A stretch of 64,000 nt of DNA from Planctomycetota bacterium (GCA_018242605.1 JAFEBP010000004.1:349655-413654); one strand, 5' to 3'; positions 33,831 through 42,909 are shown, numbered from the stretch's first letter. Numbers and translations are program-made. The notes: generated from the letters alone by a model not told the origin.

Positions 33831-36512
33831 TCAGCGCTTCTTCCTCGGATCCGCCTTCACCTCGATCTTCTGATCCTTCACCACCCCATCCACCGTCAGC
33901 CGCACGGTGTACGTCCCCGGCGCCACAAACGCCCCCAGCGGGTACAACGGCGTGTCCTTCCAGATCGCCGAGATCGGCAGCGACCCGTACGCATCAACCT
34001 CCTCGTCGTCATCGTCCCCCGCCGCGGGCTTCGCCGGCGCCGGCCGAGCCAGCCGCAGATCCCACACAAACCGGTGCGACCCGGCCCCCTTCTCCAATCG
34101 CTGAAACGGCCTCGCCCATTCCGGCATCACCGTCAGTGACTCGGGCTTGATCACCTCCACCGGATCTGCGCTCGAGTACTTCCGTACCACCGCCCCCGCC
34201 CCATCGACAATCTCCAGCGTCACCAGCTTCGCCCCCGCTCCCAACCAGTAGTCGATCGTCGCGCCGTCCGGCGGGTTCTTCCCCGCCGGTTCCTCCGGCG
34301 GCAGCGGCGTATCCGTGTTCGCGTTGCGCTCAAACTGATACGCCCCGGGCGGCGGGAACAGCACCGCACCGCCGCCCGATACAGGCAACCCCCTCAACAT
34401 GCTGAAGTTGTCCAGAATCCAGAACGATCGCCCGTGCGTTCCCACCACCAGATCATCCTCGTGCACCACCAGATCGCGGATGCTCGTCGCCGGCATGTTC
34501 AGCCGCAGCGTCTCCCAATGCTCCCCGTCATCCAGCGAGAAATACACCGCCAGTTCCGTCCCGCAGAAGAGCAGCCCCCGGCGCTTTGGGTCCTCCCGCA
34601 CCGTGTTCACCGGCCCCATCGGGAGCCCGTTCACGATCTCCTTCCACGTCGCGCCCCCGTCGTGCGTGCGGTACACATGCGGCTTCTGATCGTCCAGGCG
34701 CAGTCGATTCACCGCCGCGTAGGCGGTCCCCGCGTCAAAACGCCCCGCATCGATCATCGCCACCTTGCTCCAGGAGGTCAGCCCAGGCGTCACGTCCTTC
34801 CAATGCCCCCCGCTGTCGGTCGTCACGTGGATCAACCCGTCATCCGTCCCGCACCAGATCACCTCTTGCTTCACGTACGAAGGCGCCACCGAGTAGATCA
34901 CCCCCCGCCGTTTCATCGTCGCCATCTCCGGCGTGCGATACTTTCCGATGTTCTCCGGCACCTCGGGATGCTCCCGCGTCAGGTCCGGGCTGATCTGTTC
35001 CCACGTTCGCCCTCCGTCGCGCGTCCGCATCAGCACCTGCGCCGCGAGGTACAGCGTCCTGGGGTCCAGCGGTGAAAAAAGCAGCGGCGCTGTCCGCAGA
35101 TACCGCAGCCCCAGCTTCTGCCGGTCCGGCCCAACGTGCTCCAGTTCCCCCGTGTCCTTGTGATACCGCGTCACCCGCCCGCCGTACACCAGGTTCGCAT
35201 CCAGCGGGTCCGGCGCCACATACGCGTACTCCTCCGCACCCACCGGGTGCCAATCATGGAACGTGATCTGCCCGTCATTCCCGCGGCTGCACACGCCCGC
35301 CGATCCGCTCTCCTGCTGCCCGCCGTACACCCAATACGGCACCTGGTTGTCCGTGCTCACGTGGTAGAACTGCGCGGTGGGCTGGTTGTACCAACTGCTC
35401 CATGTCTCCCCGCCGTTCACGCTGATCGTCGCCCCCTGGTCCGACGCCAGCAGCATGATCTGCGTCTGCTTCGGATTGATCCAGATGGTGTGGTAGTCGT
35501 CCCCTCCCGGCGCGCCCTTGAAGCACCTCCACGTCTTGCCCGCGTCCGTCGACCGATACGAACTCGTGTTCGCGACATACACCGTGTCGCGGTCCTTGGG
35601 GTCAACGCGGATCTCCGCGAAATCAAACCCGCGCCCCCACAGCCGCCCCTCGCCGCTCACGAACTCCCACGACTCCCCCGCATCGTCCGACCGGTACACG
35701 CCCCCGCCTTTGGTCGCGTCCACCACCGCGAACAAACGCGAGCGGTCCGACCGCGAGATCGAAAACCCGATACGGCCCAGGCCGTCCGCGGCCGTCGGCA
35801 ACCCCTTGGTCAACTTCTTCCACGTGGCACCGCCATCAACCGACTTGTACAACCCGCTCCCCGGCCCCTGCCACGACCCGTTCTCCCACGGCCCGTGGCG
35901 AGATTCAAACATGTCGACATACACCGTGTTCGGGTCGCCCGGATCAAGCGCTACCGCCGCGGCACACGTATCAGCATCCGTGTACAACACCTTCTGCCAC
36001 GTTGAGCCGCCGTCGAGCGAACGGAACACCCCGCGCTCCTCGTTCGCGCCGTACGGATGCCCCATCGCTGCGACGAACACCCGGTCCGGATTCGTCGGAT
36101 CAACCTCGATGCCCGCGATCTGCTGCGCATCCCGCAGTCCTAGGTGCTTCCACGTCTTGCCCCCGTCGCCCGACCGGTACATCCCGTCGCCGGTCGAAAG
36201 GTCCGGCCGCTGCAGCCCCTCGCCGCTCCCTACATACAGCACCCGCGGGTCAGAAGGCGCCACCGCGATCGCTCCGATCGAGCCCGTGGGCTGATCGTCG
36301 AAGATCGGGTCCCACGTGCGCCCCGCATCGGTCGTCTTCCACACCCCGCCGTTGTTGACCCCAATGAAGAACGTGTTGGGCTGATCGGCGATCCCCGCCG
36401 CGCCCACCGTGCGTCCGCCCCGGTGCGGGCCGATGCACCGCCACCGCAGGCAGTCATACATCGAAGGATCGATCTGTGCGAACGCGAGGGATGCAACAAG
36501 GGCGCAAAGCAT
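33831..36512 (-). CDS. Exported Asp-box (BNR/sortilin-like) beta-propeller protein
   Basis: An 893-residue protein with a very short signal peptide (MLCALVASLAFA-Q). It consists mostly of beta-propeller blades with Asp-box turns of the form S-x-D-x-G-x-T-W: TTDAGRTW, SGDGGKTW, SLDGGSTW, SVDGGATW, SDDAGESW, STDAGKTW, TRDGGRTW, THDGGATW and others. This is the layout of VPS10/sortilin-like and glycosyl-hydrolase BNR proteins often annotated as exported propellers. Catalytic residues of sialidases are not evident. A final region (about 740-893) is a separate beta-sandwich with GAYQFERNANTDTPLPPEEP and GTYTVRLTVDG, similar to the FlgD/FlaA-like ending of such proteins. An acidic insert (AGDDDDEEVDAYG) lies in it. 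It is probably periplasmic or surface-located; the ligand is unknown. Downstream lies the ATPase gene on the same strand. Confidence 0.85.
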   Translation of the reverse strand: MLCALVASLAFAQIDPSMYDCLRWRCIGPHRGGRTVGAAGIADQPNTFFIGVNNGGVWKTTDAGRTWDPIFDDQPTGSIGAIAVAPSDPRVLYVGSGEGLQRPDLSTGDGMYRSGDGGKTWKHLGLRDAQQIAGIEVDPTNPDRVFVAAMGHPYGANEERGVFRSLDGGSTWQKVLYTDADTCAAAVALDPGDPNTVYVDMFESRHGPWENGSWQGPGSGLYKSVDGGATWKKLTKGLPTAADGLGRIGFSISRSDRSRLFAVVDATKGGGVYRSDDAGESWEFVSGEGRLWGRGFDFAEIRVDPKDRDTVYVANTSSYRSTDAGKTWRCFKGAPGGDDYHTIWINPKQTQIMLLASDQGATISVNGGETWSSWYNQPTAQFYHVSTDNQVPYWVYGGQQESGSAGVCSRGNDGQITFHDWHPVGAEEYAYVAPDPLDANLVYGGRVTRYHKDTGELEHVGPDRQKLGLRYLRTAPLLFSPLDPRTLYLAAQVLMRTRDGGRTWEQISPDLTREHPEVPENIGKYRTPEMATMKRRGVIYSVAPSYVKQEVIWCGTDDGLIHVTTDSGGHWKDVTPGLTSWSKVAMIDAGRFDAGTAYAAVNRLRLDDQKPHVYRTHDGGATWKEIVNGLPMGPVNTVREDPKRRGLLFCGTELAVYFSLDDGEHWETLRLNMPATSIRDLVVHEDDLVVGTHGRSFWILDNFSMLRGLPVSGGGAVLFPPPGAYQFERNANTDTPLPPEEPAGKNPPDGATIDYWLGAGAKLVTLEIVDGAGAVVRKYSSADPVEVIKPESLTVMPEWARPFQRLEKGAGSHRFVWDLRLARPAPAKPAAGDDDDEEVDAYGSLPISAIWKDTPLYPLGAFVAPGTYTVRLTVDGVVKDQKIEVKADPRKKR

Positions 36513-36651
36513 CGGGGGTTGTAGTGACCAAAGGCGAGCGTGTCAATGAACACCGCTCCGGATTGGCCCCTTCCCCACAGTCAGAACTTCCGGTTCAACA
36601 GCCCCCTTCCCCGCCTCATGAACCGCTCCGCGCTTCGCCGATACTCCGCCC

Positions 36652-37197
36652 ATGCGCGCCGTCCCGATCTTCAGCGTCATCCTCTGCATCGCCGCCGCGG
36701 CCATGCTGGTGCAGTCCCGCAGACACACCGCCAACTGCACCGTCATCGATCGCGCGTTCCTCGTCCAACTCAACCGGATGCCCTCCCACTTCACCCCAAA
36801 CGAATCCACCCACGAGTTCGACGAGGTCGCCTCCGAGCATGAGGACGAACTCATCTACCTCACCCGACGGAACGACCCCGAGGCGATGCGGGCGTTCCTG
36901 CGTTGCACACTCCACGATCTGAGCTTCGGCGGCTGCTGCTGCACCAAGGGCCACACGTACGAAGCCGCGCTCTGGGACGGCCCCGGCTCTACTTTCTGGC
37001 CCGCCCTCGACGAACTCCCCGCGGCGTCCCAGGCGACCGTCCTCACCAAATTCCACCGCTACGTGACCTTCGAAACCGAAACCTGGGAAGAAGCCGCCCA
37101 AACCTACCTCGCCACCCACGCCCAAACCAAGGCCCTGCTCGGACTGGATTGGCCCCACGAATCCGACAACCTCGCCACCGCGGCCACGCCGCCCTGA
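36652..37197 (+). CDS. Hypothetical membrane-anchored or exported protein, 181 aa
   Basis: No family is recognised. The 181-residue product opens with a hydrophobic stretch (MRAVPIFSVILCIAAAAMLVQS), an uncleaved anchor or signal peptide. The mature part has paired features: acidic HEFDEVASEHEDELIYL near residue 70 and a cysteine-rich FGGCCCTKGHTYE near 92-104. Two more cysteines lie upstream at about residues 29 and 84, so a disulfide network or metal site outside the cytoplasm is possible. The C-terminal third is helical (WEEAAQTYLATHAQTKALLG). The ATG follows no obvious ribosome binding site. It is divergent from the propeller gene by 139 bases and converges on the ankyrin gene. Codon use is like its neighbours. 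Confidence 0.6.
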   Translation: MRAVPIFSVILCIAAAAMLVQSRRHTANCTVIDRAFLVQLNRMPSHFTPNESTHEFDEVASEHEDELIYLTRRNDPEAMRAFLRCTLHDLSFGGCCCTKGHTYEAALWDGPGSTFWPALDELPAASQATVLTKFHRYVTFETETWEEAAQTYLATHAQTKALLGLDWPHESDNLATAATPP

Positions 37198-37307
37198 CCG
37201 TGGCAACCAGCGCCGAATGTACCTGCTGGCCCGCATCGACCAACACACCAAAGCCGGGCTTCGCAGAATCACCGACAGACACCCATCATCGCACCGCGTT
37301 CCGCGCC

Positions 37308-38150
37308 TCACTCGCGCGTTGCCGTCAGAAGCGCCGCCGGCGTCGTGATCGAGACACCCGTCGCCTTGGCATTCTGCACCGTAAATGTGATCGCGACATC
37401 CGGGGCCCCCGCCGGATGGAACGTGTTGTTGCCCAGATGGAATAGAGCGCGAGGGAAATCCGAACCGCGTTTGATGCCCAACCGCTCCTGCTTCTCGAGC
37501 ACGACGATGCTGAATCGTTGGTCCGCGCGGGCTCCGTAGGAATAGTCGCCTAGGTATAGCTCGCGTTGCTCCGCCGACAGCGGTTGCTCGGGGTAGGCGA
37601 TATCGGCGTCGCCCAACGTCCCCAGATATTCCGCAACGGCCTTGGACTCTTCCCCACCCGCCCTCGCGTGATGCACGAGCGTCAGCCCGTGCGGACCTCG
37701 CGTCCTTTGAAGCCCCGGCCGAGCGGCGATCATCGCCTTGACCACCTCCAACTGCCCGAGCATCGCGGCACAGAAAACGTCCGGCCGCGCCCCATGATCC
37801 AGCAGCATCGCCGCGATCTCCCGCCGCCCGGTGTGAGACGCCGCGCCCAGCGCTGTCTCCCAATCCCCGAATCCCCAGTCGTACGCCGCGTTCGCGAGCC
37901 GCGGAGCATCCTTCAGTAGCGCCGCCACGCGATCGATGTTCCCGTGCGAAGCCCCGACGATCTCACGCACCATTCCACGATCCTGCGCGGGGAACGAGTC
38001 GGGCACCGCCTCCGGAACCGACGCCGCCGGTTGCCCCGCGCTCACACGAACTCCCATGAGGGCCGCGGCACCCACCGGCACCAGCCCCACGCAGGCGCGG
38101 CGGCTGAGCAGTGCGCGTTCCGGATCAACGGCGGGTAGAAGGTGGGCCAT
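37308..38150 (-). CDS. Exported ankyrin-repeat protein with putative Tat signal
   Basis: A 280-residue protein. The N-terminus has LLSRRACVGLVPVGAAALMGV, a twin-arginine followed by a hydrophobic core and AGQPAA, so Tat export is plausible. Residues about 55-165 contain three to four ankyrin-type units (GNIDRVAALLKDAPRLAN, GDWETALGAASHTGRREIAAMLLDHGARPD, MLGQLEVVKAMIAARPGLQ). The last 100 residues form a beta-type domain (YLGDYSYGARADQRFSIVVLE, FHLGNNTFHPAGAPDVAITF), similar in layout to small lipocalin or DUF-type domains after ankyrin repeats; I cannot name it. A much longer frame runs upstream but it is the antisense of ppc, so ATG at 38150 is used. It is divergent from ppc with 102 bases between, at the strand-composition switch. 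Confidence 0.78.
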   Translation of the reverse strand: MAHLLPAVDPERALLSRRACVGLVPVGAAALMGVRVSAGQPAASVPEAVPDSFPAQDRGMVREIVGASHGNIDRVAALLKDAPRLANAAYDWGFGDWETALGAASHTGRREIAAMLLDHGARPDVFCAAMLGQLEVVKAMIAARPGLQRTRGPHGLTLVHHARAGGEESKAVAEYLGTLGDADIAYPEQPLSAEQRELYLGDYSYGARADQRFSIVVLEKQERLGIKRGSDFPRALFHLGNNTFHPAGAPDVAITFTVQNAKATGVSITTPAALLTATRE

Positions 38151-38252
38151 GTCATCAAGGAGTACCCCCAAGCCGCAAACCGTCACGGATTCATCACCTC
38201 TCCCTCGGACAATCGCACGCGCCGACAGCACGCCTGCGCTTACGCTTCCCCA
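38151..38252. other. Divergent gap at the strand G/C-bias switch (candidate replication-origin locus)
   Basis: To the left the plus strand is mostly C-rich (for example 36601-36660: 32 C, 12 G; 31501-31560: 28 C, 12 G). To the right it is mostly G-rich (38401-38460: 28 G, 15 C; 50401-50460: 32 G, 16 C). This holds for genes on both strands, so it is a strand property. A C-to-G change in this direction is what a replication origin gives. No DnaA-box cluster or AT-rich unwinding element was recognised here, so only the composition supports it. Confidence 0.4.
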
Positions 38253-40994
38253 ATGGGCGAGCGAATCAGTGACTATCTCGAGAGCGTGCTGCATGAAGTG
38301 ACCCGGGATCTCATCGGTGAGGACTCCCTGGCCCTGCTTCGCCGGGCGCACTCTTTGTGCGTGGAGGCGGGGGACGCGGTGGATCATCCGTCCCGCGACG
38401 CCGCGGCGGCGCAACTGGGTGCGCTGCCGGTGGGCGATTTGGTGCGCGTGATCGAGTTGGTGACGGCGCGATTCCATCTCATGAACATCGGGGAGCAGCT
38501 CAGCATCGTGCGCGTGAATCACGAGCGGGAGATGGCCGCGAGCCGCGAGAAGCCGCGGGCGGAGTCGATCGCGCAGGCCGCGGTGAAGGCTCGGGAGTTG
38601 GGCGTGGACGCCCGCGGGTTCGCCGCGGCGCTCGCCAACGTGCATGTCGTGCCGACGCTGACAGCGCACCCGACCGAGGCGCGGCGGCGCACGGTGATCA
38701 CCAAGCAGCTCGAGATCGCCGCGGGCGCACGCCGCCTGCACGAGCCCGGGCGCACTCCCGGCGAGAGCGAGGCGCTGGACCGCGCCGTCCGCGCGAACGT
38801 CGCGCTGCTGATGATGAGCGACGATGTGCGGGCACGACGGTTGACGGTGGAGGACGAGGCCCGCAACGGGTTGTACTTCCTGACGCACTCGATCTGGGAA
38901 GCGGTGCCGCGGCTGGCTCGGGATGTCGACGCCGCGGCGCTCATGACGTTCGCCGGCGAGGAACCGACGTCGCATCCGTTGATGCTGTCGTACGGCTCGT
39001 GGATCGGCGGCGACCGCGACGGCAATCCGTCCGTGACGCACGAGGTGACGCGGGCGACGCTCGCGCTGATGCGCGGGGCGGTGATGGAGTTGTGGGATCG
39101 TGAGCTCGAATCGCTCGAACGCGACTTGAGCATCTCGACGCGTCGGGCGCAGGTGCTGCCCGAACTGGTTGAGGCGGTCGAACGCGACCGCGAGCGCTGG
39201 CTGGCGGACGCCGACTCCGCGGCCCACCGCGGATTTGAGCCGCTGCGCTTGCGGCTCATCCAGATGCGGGCGCGGCTGCGCAAGGATCCAACGTATACCT
39301 CGGCGCTGCTCAGGAACGATCTTGAACTGCTGCGCCGGGCGCTCGCGTCGACCCACAGCCGGTGGCTGCGCGGCTACGGCCCGCTTGAAGACGCGATTGT
39401 TCGCGCCCGCGTGTTCGGGCTGCACCTGGCGACGCTGGACATCCGCCAGCACAGCGGCGTGCACGAAACGGCCGTGGCGGAACTGCTGAGCGTGGCGGGT
39501 GTGAGCGATCGGTACGCGAGCCTGCCCGAGGCCGAGCGCGTTGAGATTCTGCGGCGGGAGTTGATGACGCGCCGCCCGCTGGCCGCGGCGGACGCGGAAC
39601 TCTCTCCCATGACGGCGGAGGTGCTGCGCACGCTGGATGTCGTGCGCGACGCGGTGTCGCGTGAGCCCGCGAGCGTGCGGTCGTACGTCATCTCGATGAC
39701 ACACGGCGTGAGCGATGTGCTCGAGGTGCTCCTGCTCATGAAGGAGCGCGGGCTGTTCGGCGCGGGCGGTGAGCGGCGGACGCTCAACGTCGTGCCGCTG
39801 CTCGAGACGATCGACGATCTCGAACGCGGCCCCGAGTTGCTCAAGAGCCTGCTCACCGAGCCGGTGTACCGCGCGCACCTGGAACATCTGGCGGCGCAGG
39901 ACGGCGCTAAAGGTCCGGACCGGTCCCCGGTGCAGGAGGTGATGCTCGGCTACTCGGATTCCAACAAGGACGGCGGATTCTTGATGGCCAACGTCGCGCT
40001 CTACAACGCGCAGGAGCGGCTGTCGCTCGCGGCGCGGGAGTTGGGCATCGCTGTTCGCTTCTTCCACGGCCGCGGCGGGACGGTCGGCCGCGGCGGCGGG
40101 CGCGCGGGCCGCGCCATTCTCGCGGCGCCCGGGGTCGCTCGCTCCGGGCGGCTGCGGTTCACGGAGCAGGGCGAGGTCATCTCGTTCCGGTACGCGATGC
40201 CGCAGATCGCCCATCGGCACCTGGAGCAGATCTTGAACGCCGCGATCCGCGCGGCGCTCCCGACGACTCCAACCGACGCGGCGGGCGATGCGGACGCTGG
40301 GAACGCAGAGTTTCACCGCTTGCTGGCGCGGCTGGCGCGGACGTCGATGGAGCACTACCGCGCGTTCATCGGCGCGCCGGGCTTCTGGCCGTGGTTCGTC
40401 GCGGCCAGCCCCATCCAGCACATCGGCAGCCTGCCGATCGCGAGCCGACCGGTCTCTCGCGGCAGCGCGGACGGGGGCATCGCGTTCGATCAGCTCCGCG
40501 CCATCCCGTGGGTCTTCTCGTGGATCCAGATGCGGGCGCTGGCGCCGGGGTGGTTCGGCATGGGCGCGGCGTTGGCGTCGTGCTCGGCGGGGGAACTGGA
40601 ACTGCTGCGCCACGCGGCGACCCAGAACGCGTTCATCGCGACCCTGCTGGACAACGCGGCGCAGGAGATGGCCCGGGCACGCATGCCGATCGTGAAGCGG
40701 TACGCGGCGTTGGGCCCGGGCGGCGGGGCGATATTCCGGGCGCTGGACGAAGAGTTCACCCGGGCCCGCGATGCGCTGCTCCTGGTGACGGGCCGCGCCG
40801 CGCTGCTGGATCACTCGCCGGTGATCGCCGCGTCGATCGCGGTGCGCAACCCGTGGACGGATGTGCTGAACCTGATCCAGATCGAACTGCTCGGGCGGTT
40901 TGTCAAGGCCGACGAGACGCAGCGGGCCACGCTCAAGGACGCGATCCTGGCGAGCATCAACGGCATCGCCGCGGCGATGCAGTCGACGGGTTGA
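38253..40994 (+). CDS. ppc: Phosphoenolpyruvate carboxylase
   Basis: A 913-residue cytosolic enzyme that carboxylates PEP with bicarbonate to oxaloacetate, refilling the TCA cycle. Catalytic signatures are in place: VPTLTAHPTEARRRT with His139, SYGSWIGGDRDGNPSVT near 248, GYSDSNKDGGFL near 567, and the mobile FHGRGGTVGRGGG loop near 603. The allosteric and bicarbonate sites in the last third look conserved (EQGEVISFRYAMP). The chain ends in AAAMQSTG; most PEPCs end in QNTG, so the C-terminal tetrapeptide has Ser for Asn. ATG at 38253 (MGERISDYLESVL) is used since residues upstream are not PEPC-like. Malate dehydrogenase, which acts on its product, is 19 kb downstream. A dyad terminator closes the gene. 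Confidence 0.96.
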   Translation: MGERISDYLESVLHEVTRDLIGEDSLALLRRAHSLCVEAGDAVDHPSRDAAAAQLGALPVGDLVRVIELVTARFHLMNIGEQLSIVRVNHEREMAASREKPRAESIAQAAVKARELGVDARGFAAALANVHVVPTLTAHPTEARRRTVITKQLEIAAGARRLHEPGRTPGESEALDRAVRANVALLMMSDDVRARRLTVEDEARNGLYFLTHSIWEAVPRLARDVDAAALMTFAGEEPTSHPLMLSYGSWIGGDRDGNPSVTHEVTRATLALMRGAVMELWDRELESLERDLSISTRRAQVLPELVEAVERDRERWLADADSAAHRGFEPLRLRLIQMRARLRKDPTYTSALLRNDLELLRRALASTHSRWLRGYGPLEDAIVRARVFGLHLATLDIRQHSGVHETAVAELLSVAGVSDRYASLPEAERVEILRRELMTRRPLAAADAELSPMTAEVLRTLDVVRDAVSREPASVRSYVISMTHGVSDVLEVLLLMKERGLFGAGGERRTLNVVPLLETIDDLERGPELLKSLLTEPVYRAHLEHLAAQDGAKGPDRSPVQEVMLGYSDSNKDGGFLMANVALYNAQERLSLAARELGIAVRFFHGRGGTVGRGGGRAGRAILAAPGVARSGRLRFTEQGEVISFRYAMPQIAHRHLEQILNAAIRAALPTTPTDAAGDADAGNAEFHRLLARLARTSMEHYRAFIGAPGFWPWFVAASPIQHIGSLPIASRPVSRGSADGGIAFDQLRAIPWVFSWIQMRALAPGWFGMGAALASCSAGELELLRHAATQNAFIATLLDNAAQEMARARMPIVKRYAALGPGGGAIFRALDEEFTRARDALLLVTGRAALLDHSPVIAASIAVRNPWTDVLNLIQIELLGRFVKADETQRATLKDAILASINGIAAAMQSTG

Positions 40995-41012
40995 CGCAGA
41001 GACCCGCGTCAA
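40991..41012. terminator. Bidirectional hairpin between ppc and the response-regulator gene
   Basis: TTGACGC (40991-40997) and GCGTCAA (41006-41012) form a perfect 7-bp stem with an eight-base loop. The hairpin includes the ppc stop codon and the last bases of the convergent regulator gene. On the plus strand TCTTGG follows. It could serve both genes. Confidence 0.5.
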
Positions 41013-41665
41013 TCTTGGAGCACCTCGCGGGCCACCTCGCCCAGCGAGCGGCCGGAGACCCGGGAGCGGCGGCGCAGTTCGCGCATGGCTTCGCTCTCGT
41101 CGGCGATGCCGCGTTCGACCAGGACCCAGCGGGCGCGATCGATGTCGCGGCGGTCTTCCAGGTGGCGGTAGAGCACCTCGGCCTCGATCTCCTTGGACAT
41201 GTACTGGTTGAAGCGGGCCCACGCGACCTCGATGGCCGGGCGGAGTTGCTCCTTGGAGACGGGCTTGACGAGATATCCGAACACGCCGGCCTGCGCGGCG
41301 ACGTTGACCTGCTCGCGGTCGGAGAACGCCGAGACGATCACCACCGGGAGCATCAGGTCGTTGAACATCGCCTTGGCGGCGTCGAGGCCGTCGGTGTCGG
41401 TGCTCATGCGGGCGTCGAGCAGCGCCATGTCGGGGAGCGTGGAGAACGCGAGCTCGATGGCGTGCTCGCCGTCGTGGGCGGGGCCGATGACGGTGTAGCC
41501 AAGAGCGCGAAGGCTCAGGATGAGCGACGCGGCGGAGAGGCTCTCATCGTCGGCGACGAGGATTTTGCCCGGATGCTCAGACTTGGAGCGCCAGAGGGGA
41601 CGCGTGGAGGGCGCGGGAGCGAGGGGCGAAGCGTTGAGTTCTTCGATGGATTGACGGGTGGTCAT
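41009..41665 (-). CDS. Response regulator with C-terminal ANTAR RNA-binding domain
   Basis: A 218-residue regulator. After a 32-residue leader, the receiver domain (about 34-150) has VADDE (acidic pair Asp39/Asp40), the phosphorylated Asp84 in ALLDARM, SAFSD for the switch Ser/Thr, and LVKPVSK with Lys134. The ANTAR domain (about 163-216) is a three-helix bundle: LEDRRDIDRARWVLVERGIADES, then RELRRRSRVSGRSLGEVAREVL. ANTAR domains bind paired stem-loops in mRNA leaders and act as antiterminators when the receiver is phosphorylated. The gene's ATG overlaps the stop of the upstream kinase gene (ATGA), a tight two-component operon. A target leader was not identified. Confidence 0.93.
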   Translation of the reverse strand: MTTRQSIEELNASPLAPAPSTRPLWRSKSEHPGKILVADDESLSAASLILSLRALGYTVIGPAHDGEHAIELAFSTLPDMALLDARMSTDTDGLDAAKAMFNDLMLPVVIVSAFSDREQVNVAAQAGVFGYLVKPVSKEQLRPAIEVAWARFNQYMSKEIEAEVLYRHLEDRRDIDRARWVLVERGIADESEAMRELRRRSRVSGRSLGEVAREVLQD

Positions 41666-42606
41666 ACGAGCATCTCCTGGGGTGTTCGGAGTGTTTGCGC
41701 GGGCTCGACGATCTTGATGTTCGCGACGAGGTCGACTGTCCAGCGGTTGTCGGCCCTGGCGAAACGCACGCCGCCTCGCAGGTCAGATTCGGCGAAGCGC
41801 TGGATGAGCGTGAGGCCCAGACCGCTCTGCGTATCGGGTTCGGCGGCGGGGATGGGCGGGATGGGGCCTTCGTCCCAGTGAAGGTTGACACGCACCGACT
41901 TGGCGACGACGGCGGATTGCCACGAGATATTGATCGCGCCGTCGGCGTGGCGCAGAGCGCCGTGCTTGGAGGCGTTGGTGAGAAGTTCCTGCGCGATCAT
42001 CGCGAAGGCGTTGGCCTCGCGGCTGGTGAGGCGGACCGAGGGGCCGGAGATGTTGATGGCGTTTGCCTTGCCGCCGGCCACGACGCCCACGACCGCGCGG
42101 AGGAGTTCATCGAGTTCCACGCCCTCGCCGTGGGTGGTGGCGATGAGGCTGAACGATTCGCGCAGCGCGAGCACCTTGTTGCGCAACGAATCGACCACTT
42201 CGCTGGTCGTGGCCTGGCTGTCCTCGTACATCCCCACGAGCGCGAGGAGCGCCGAGAGATTGTTCCGCACGCGGTGGTCGAGTTCGCGGCGGAGCAACTG
42301 CTCGCGGTCGAGTGAACTGGCCAGGTCGGCGAGAGAGGCGCGCGTTTCGAGTTCGGCCTGCGTGCGGCGGTCGACTTCGCGGCGCAAGCGCATCAGGAAC
42401 CAGAGCGTGAGCCCGCAGGCGCCCAGACTGAGCGGGATGGTGGTGGCCAGGGCGAGGGTCAGATCGCCGGTATCCCGCTGCGAGCGGGTCAGAGAGAGCA
42501 GCACGACATCGGCGTTCGAGACAACGACCGCCAGGATCGGGGAGAGCACCAACGCCCACGTCGGGATGCGACGGCTTTGCGAACGGCTGTGCGGCTGATG
42601 TTCCAT
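41662..42606 (-). CDS. Membrane-bound HWE/HisKA_2-type histidine kinase
   Basis: A 314-residue sensor kinase. Two hydrophobic helices (about 17-40 and 51-73) bracket a short external loop of about ten residues, so it likely senses something in or near the membrane. A coiled linker leads to LRRELDHRVRNNLSALLAL with phosphoacceptor His111, the HWE/HisKA_2 H-box form. The ATPase domain has IAQELLTNASKHGAL (N-box), then SGLGLTLIQRFAESDLRGGV (G-box), and lacks a classical F-box, as in the family. Kinases of this class are regular partners of ANTAR and other atypical regulators, which fits the ATGA-overlapping downstream gene. ATG at 42606 is supported by the direct MEHQ start. The signal is unknown. 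Confidence 0.92.
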   Translation of the reverse strand: MEHQPHSRSQSRRIPTWALVLSPILAVVVSNADVVLLSLTRSQRDTGDLTLALATTIPLSLGACGLTLWFLMRLRREVDRRTQAELETRASLADLASSLDREQLLRRELDHRVRNNLSALLALVGMYEDSQATTSEVVDSLRNKVLALRESFSLIATTHGEGVELDELLRAVVGVVAGGKANAINISGPSVRLTSREANAFAMIAQELLTNASKHGALRHADGAINISWQSAVVAKSVRVNLHWDEGPIPPIPAAEPDTQSGLGLTLIQRFAESDLRGGVRFARADNRWTVDLVANIKIVEPAQTLRTPQEMLV

Positions 42607-42909
42607 ACAGGCTTCCGCTCACACCCCGAGGTTGCATTCGTCTATACGCCCCAACTTTTCCTCGGTTCGCGCGGTGATGCCCATGGGATCGCTCACCCAT
42701 GCGCCGGGCTTACGAACAACGAGGGAACGCCGCGTTGGCCATCGCCGCATGAAGAAGCGGTGCGAACGCTCTGCGCGGAGAATACCTCAATCGCGCGGGG
42801 CGAGGGCGCTCGCGCGGGATCGGCGTTGCGTGGGCTATGGATGTTGATTTTGGAAAGGGTGCGCGGGGGCGCGTGGCGCGTGCCGCGTTCTCGCGGGGGG
42901 TGGTGTGGA
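42607..42909. other. 303-base stretch upstream of the kinase gene
   Basis: No supported gene. It separates the kinase start from the end of the Pro-rich gene on the same strand and should hold the kinase operon promoter. The 42840-42909 part is G-rich on the plus strand. No clear dyads or promoter boxes were recognised. Confidence 0.45.

Noticed and set aside
38151..38252. DnaA boxes in the skew-switch gap
   Set aside because: I looked for TTATCCACA-like 9-mers and an AT-rich stretch and saw none convincing, so the origin idea rests only on composition.
37308..41222. A 1304-codon open frame on the minus strand extending the ankyrin protein through ppc
   Set aside because: The part beyond 38150 is antisense to ppc, which has all PEPC motifs, and translates to Arg/His/Pro-rich sequence without domains.
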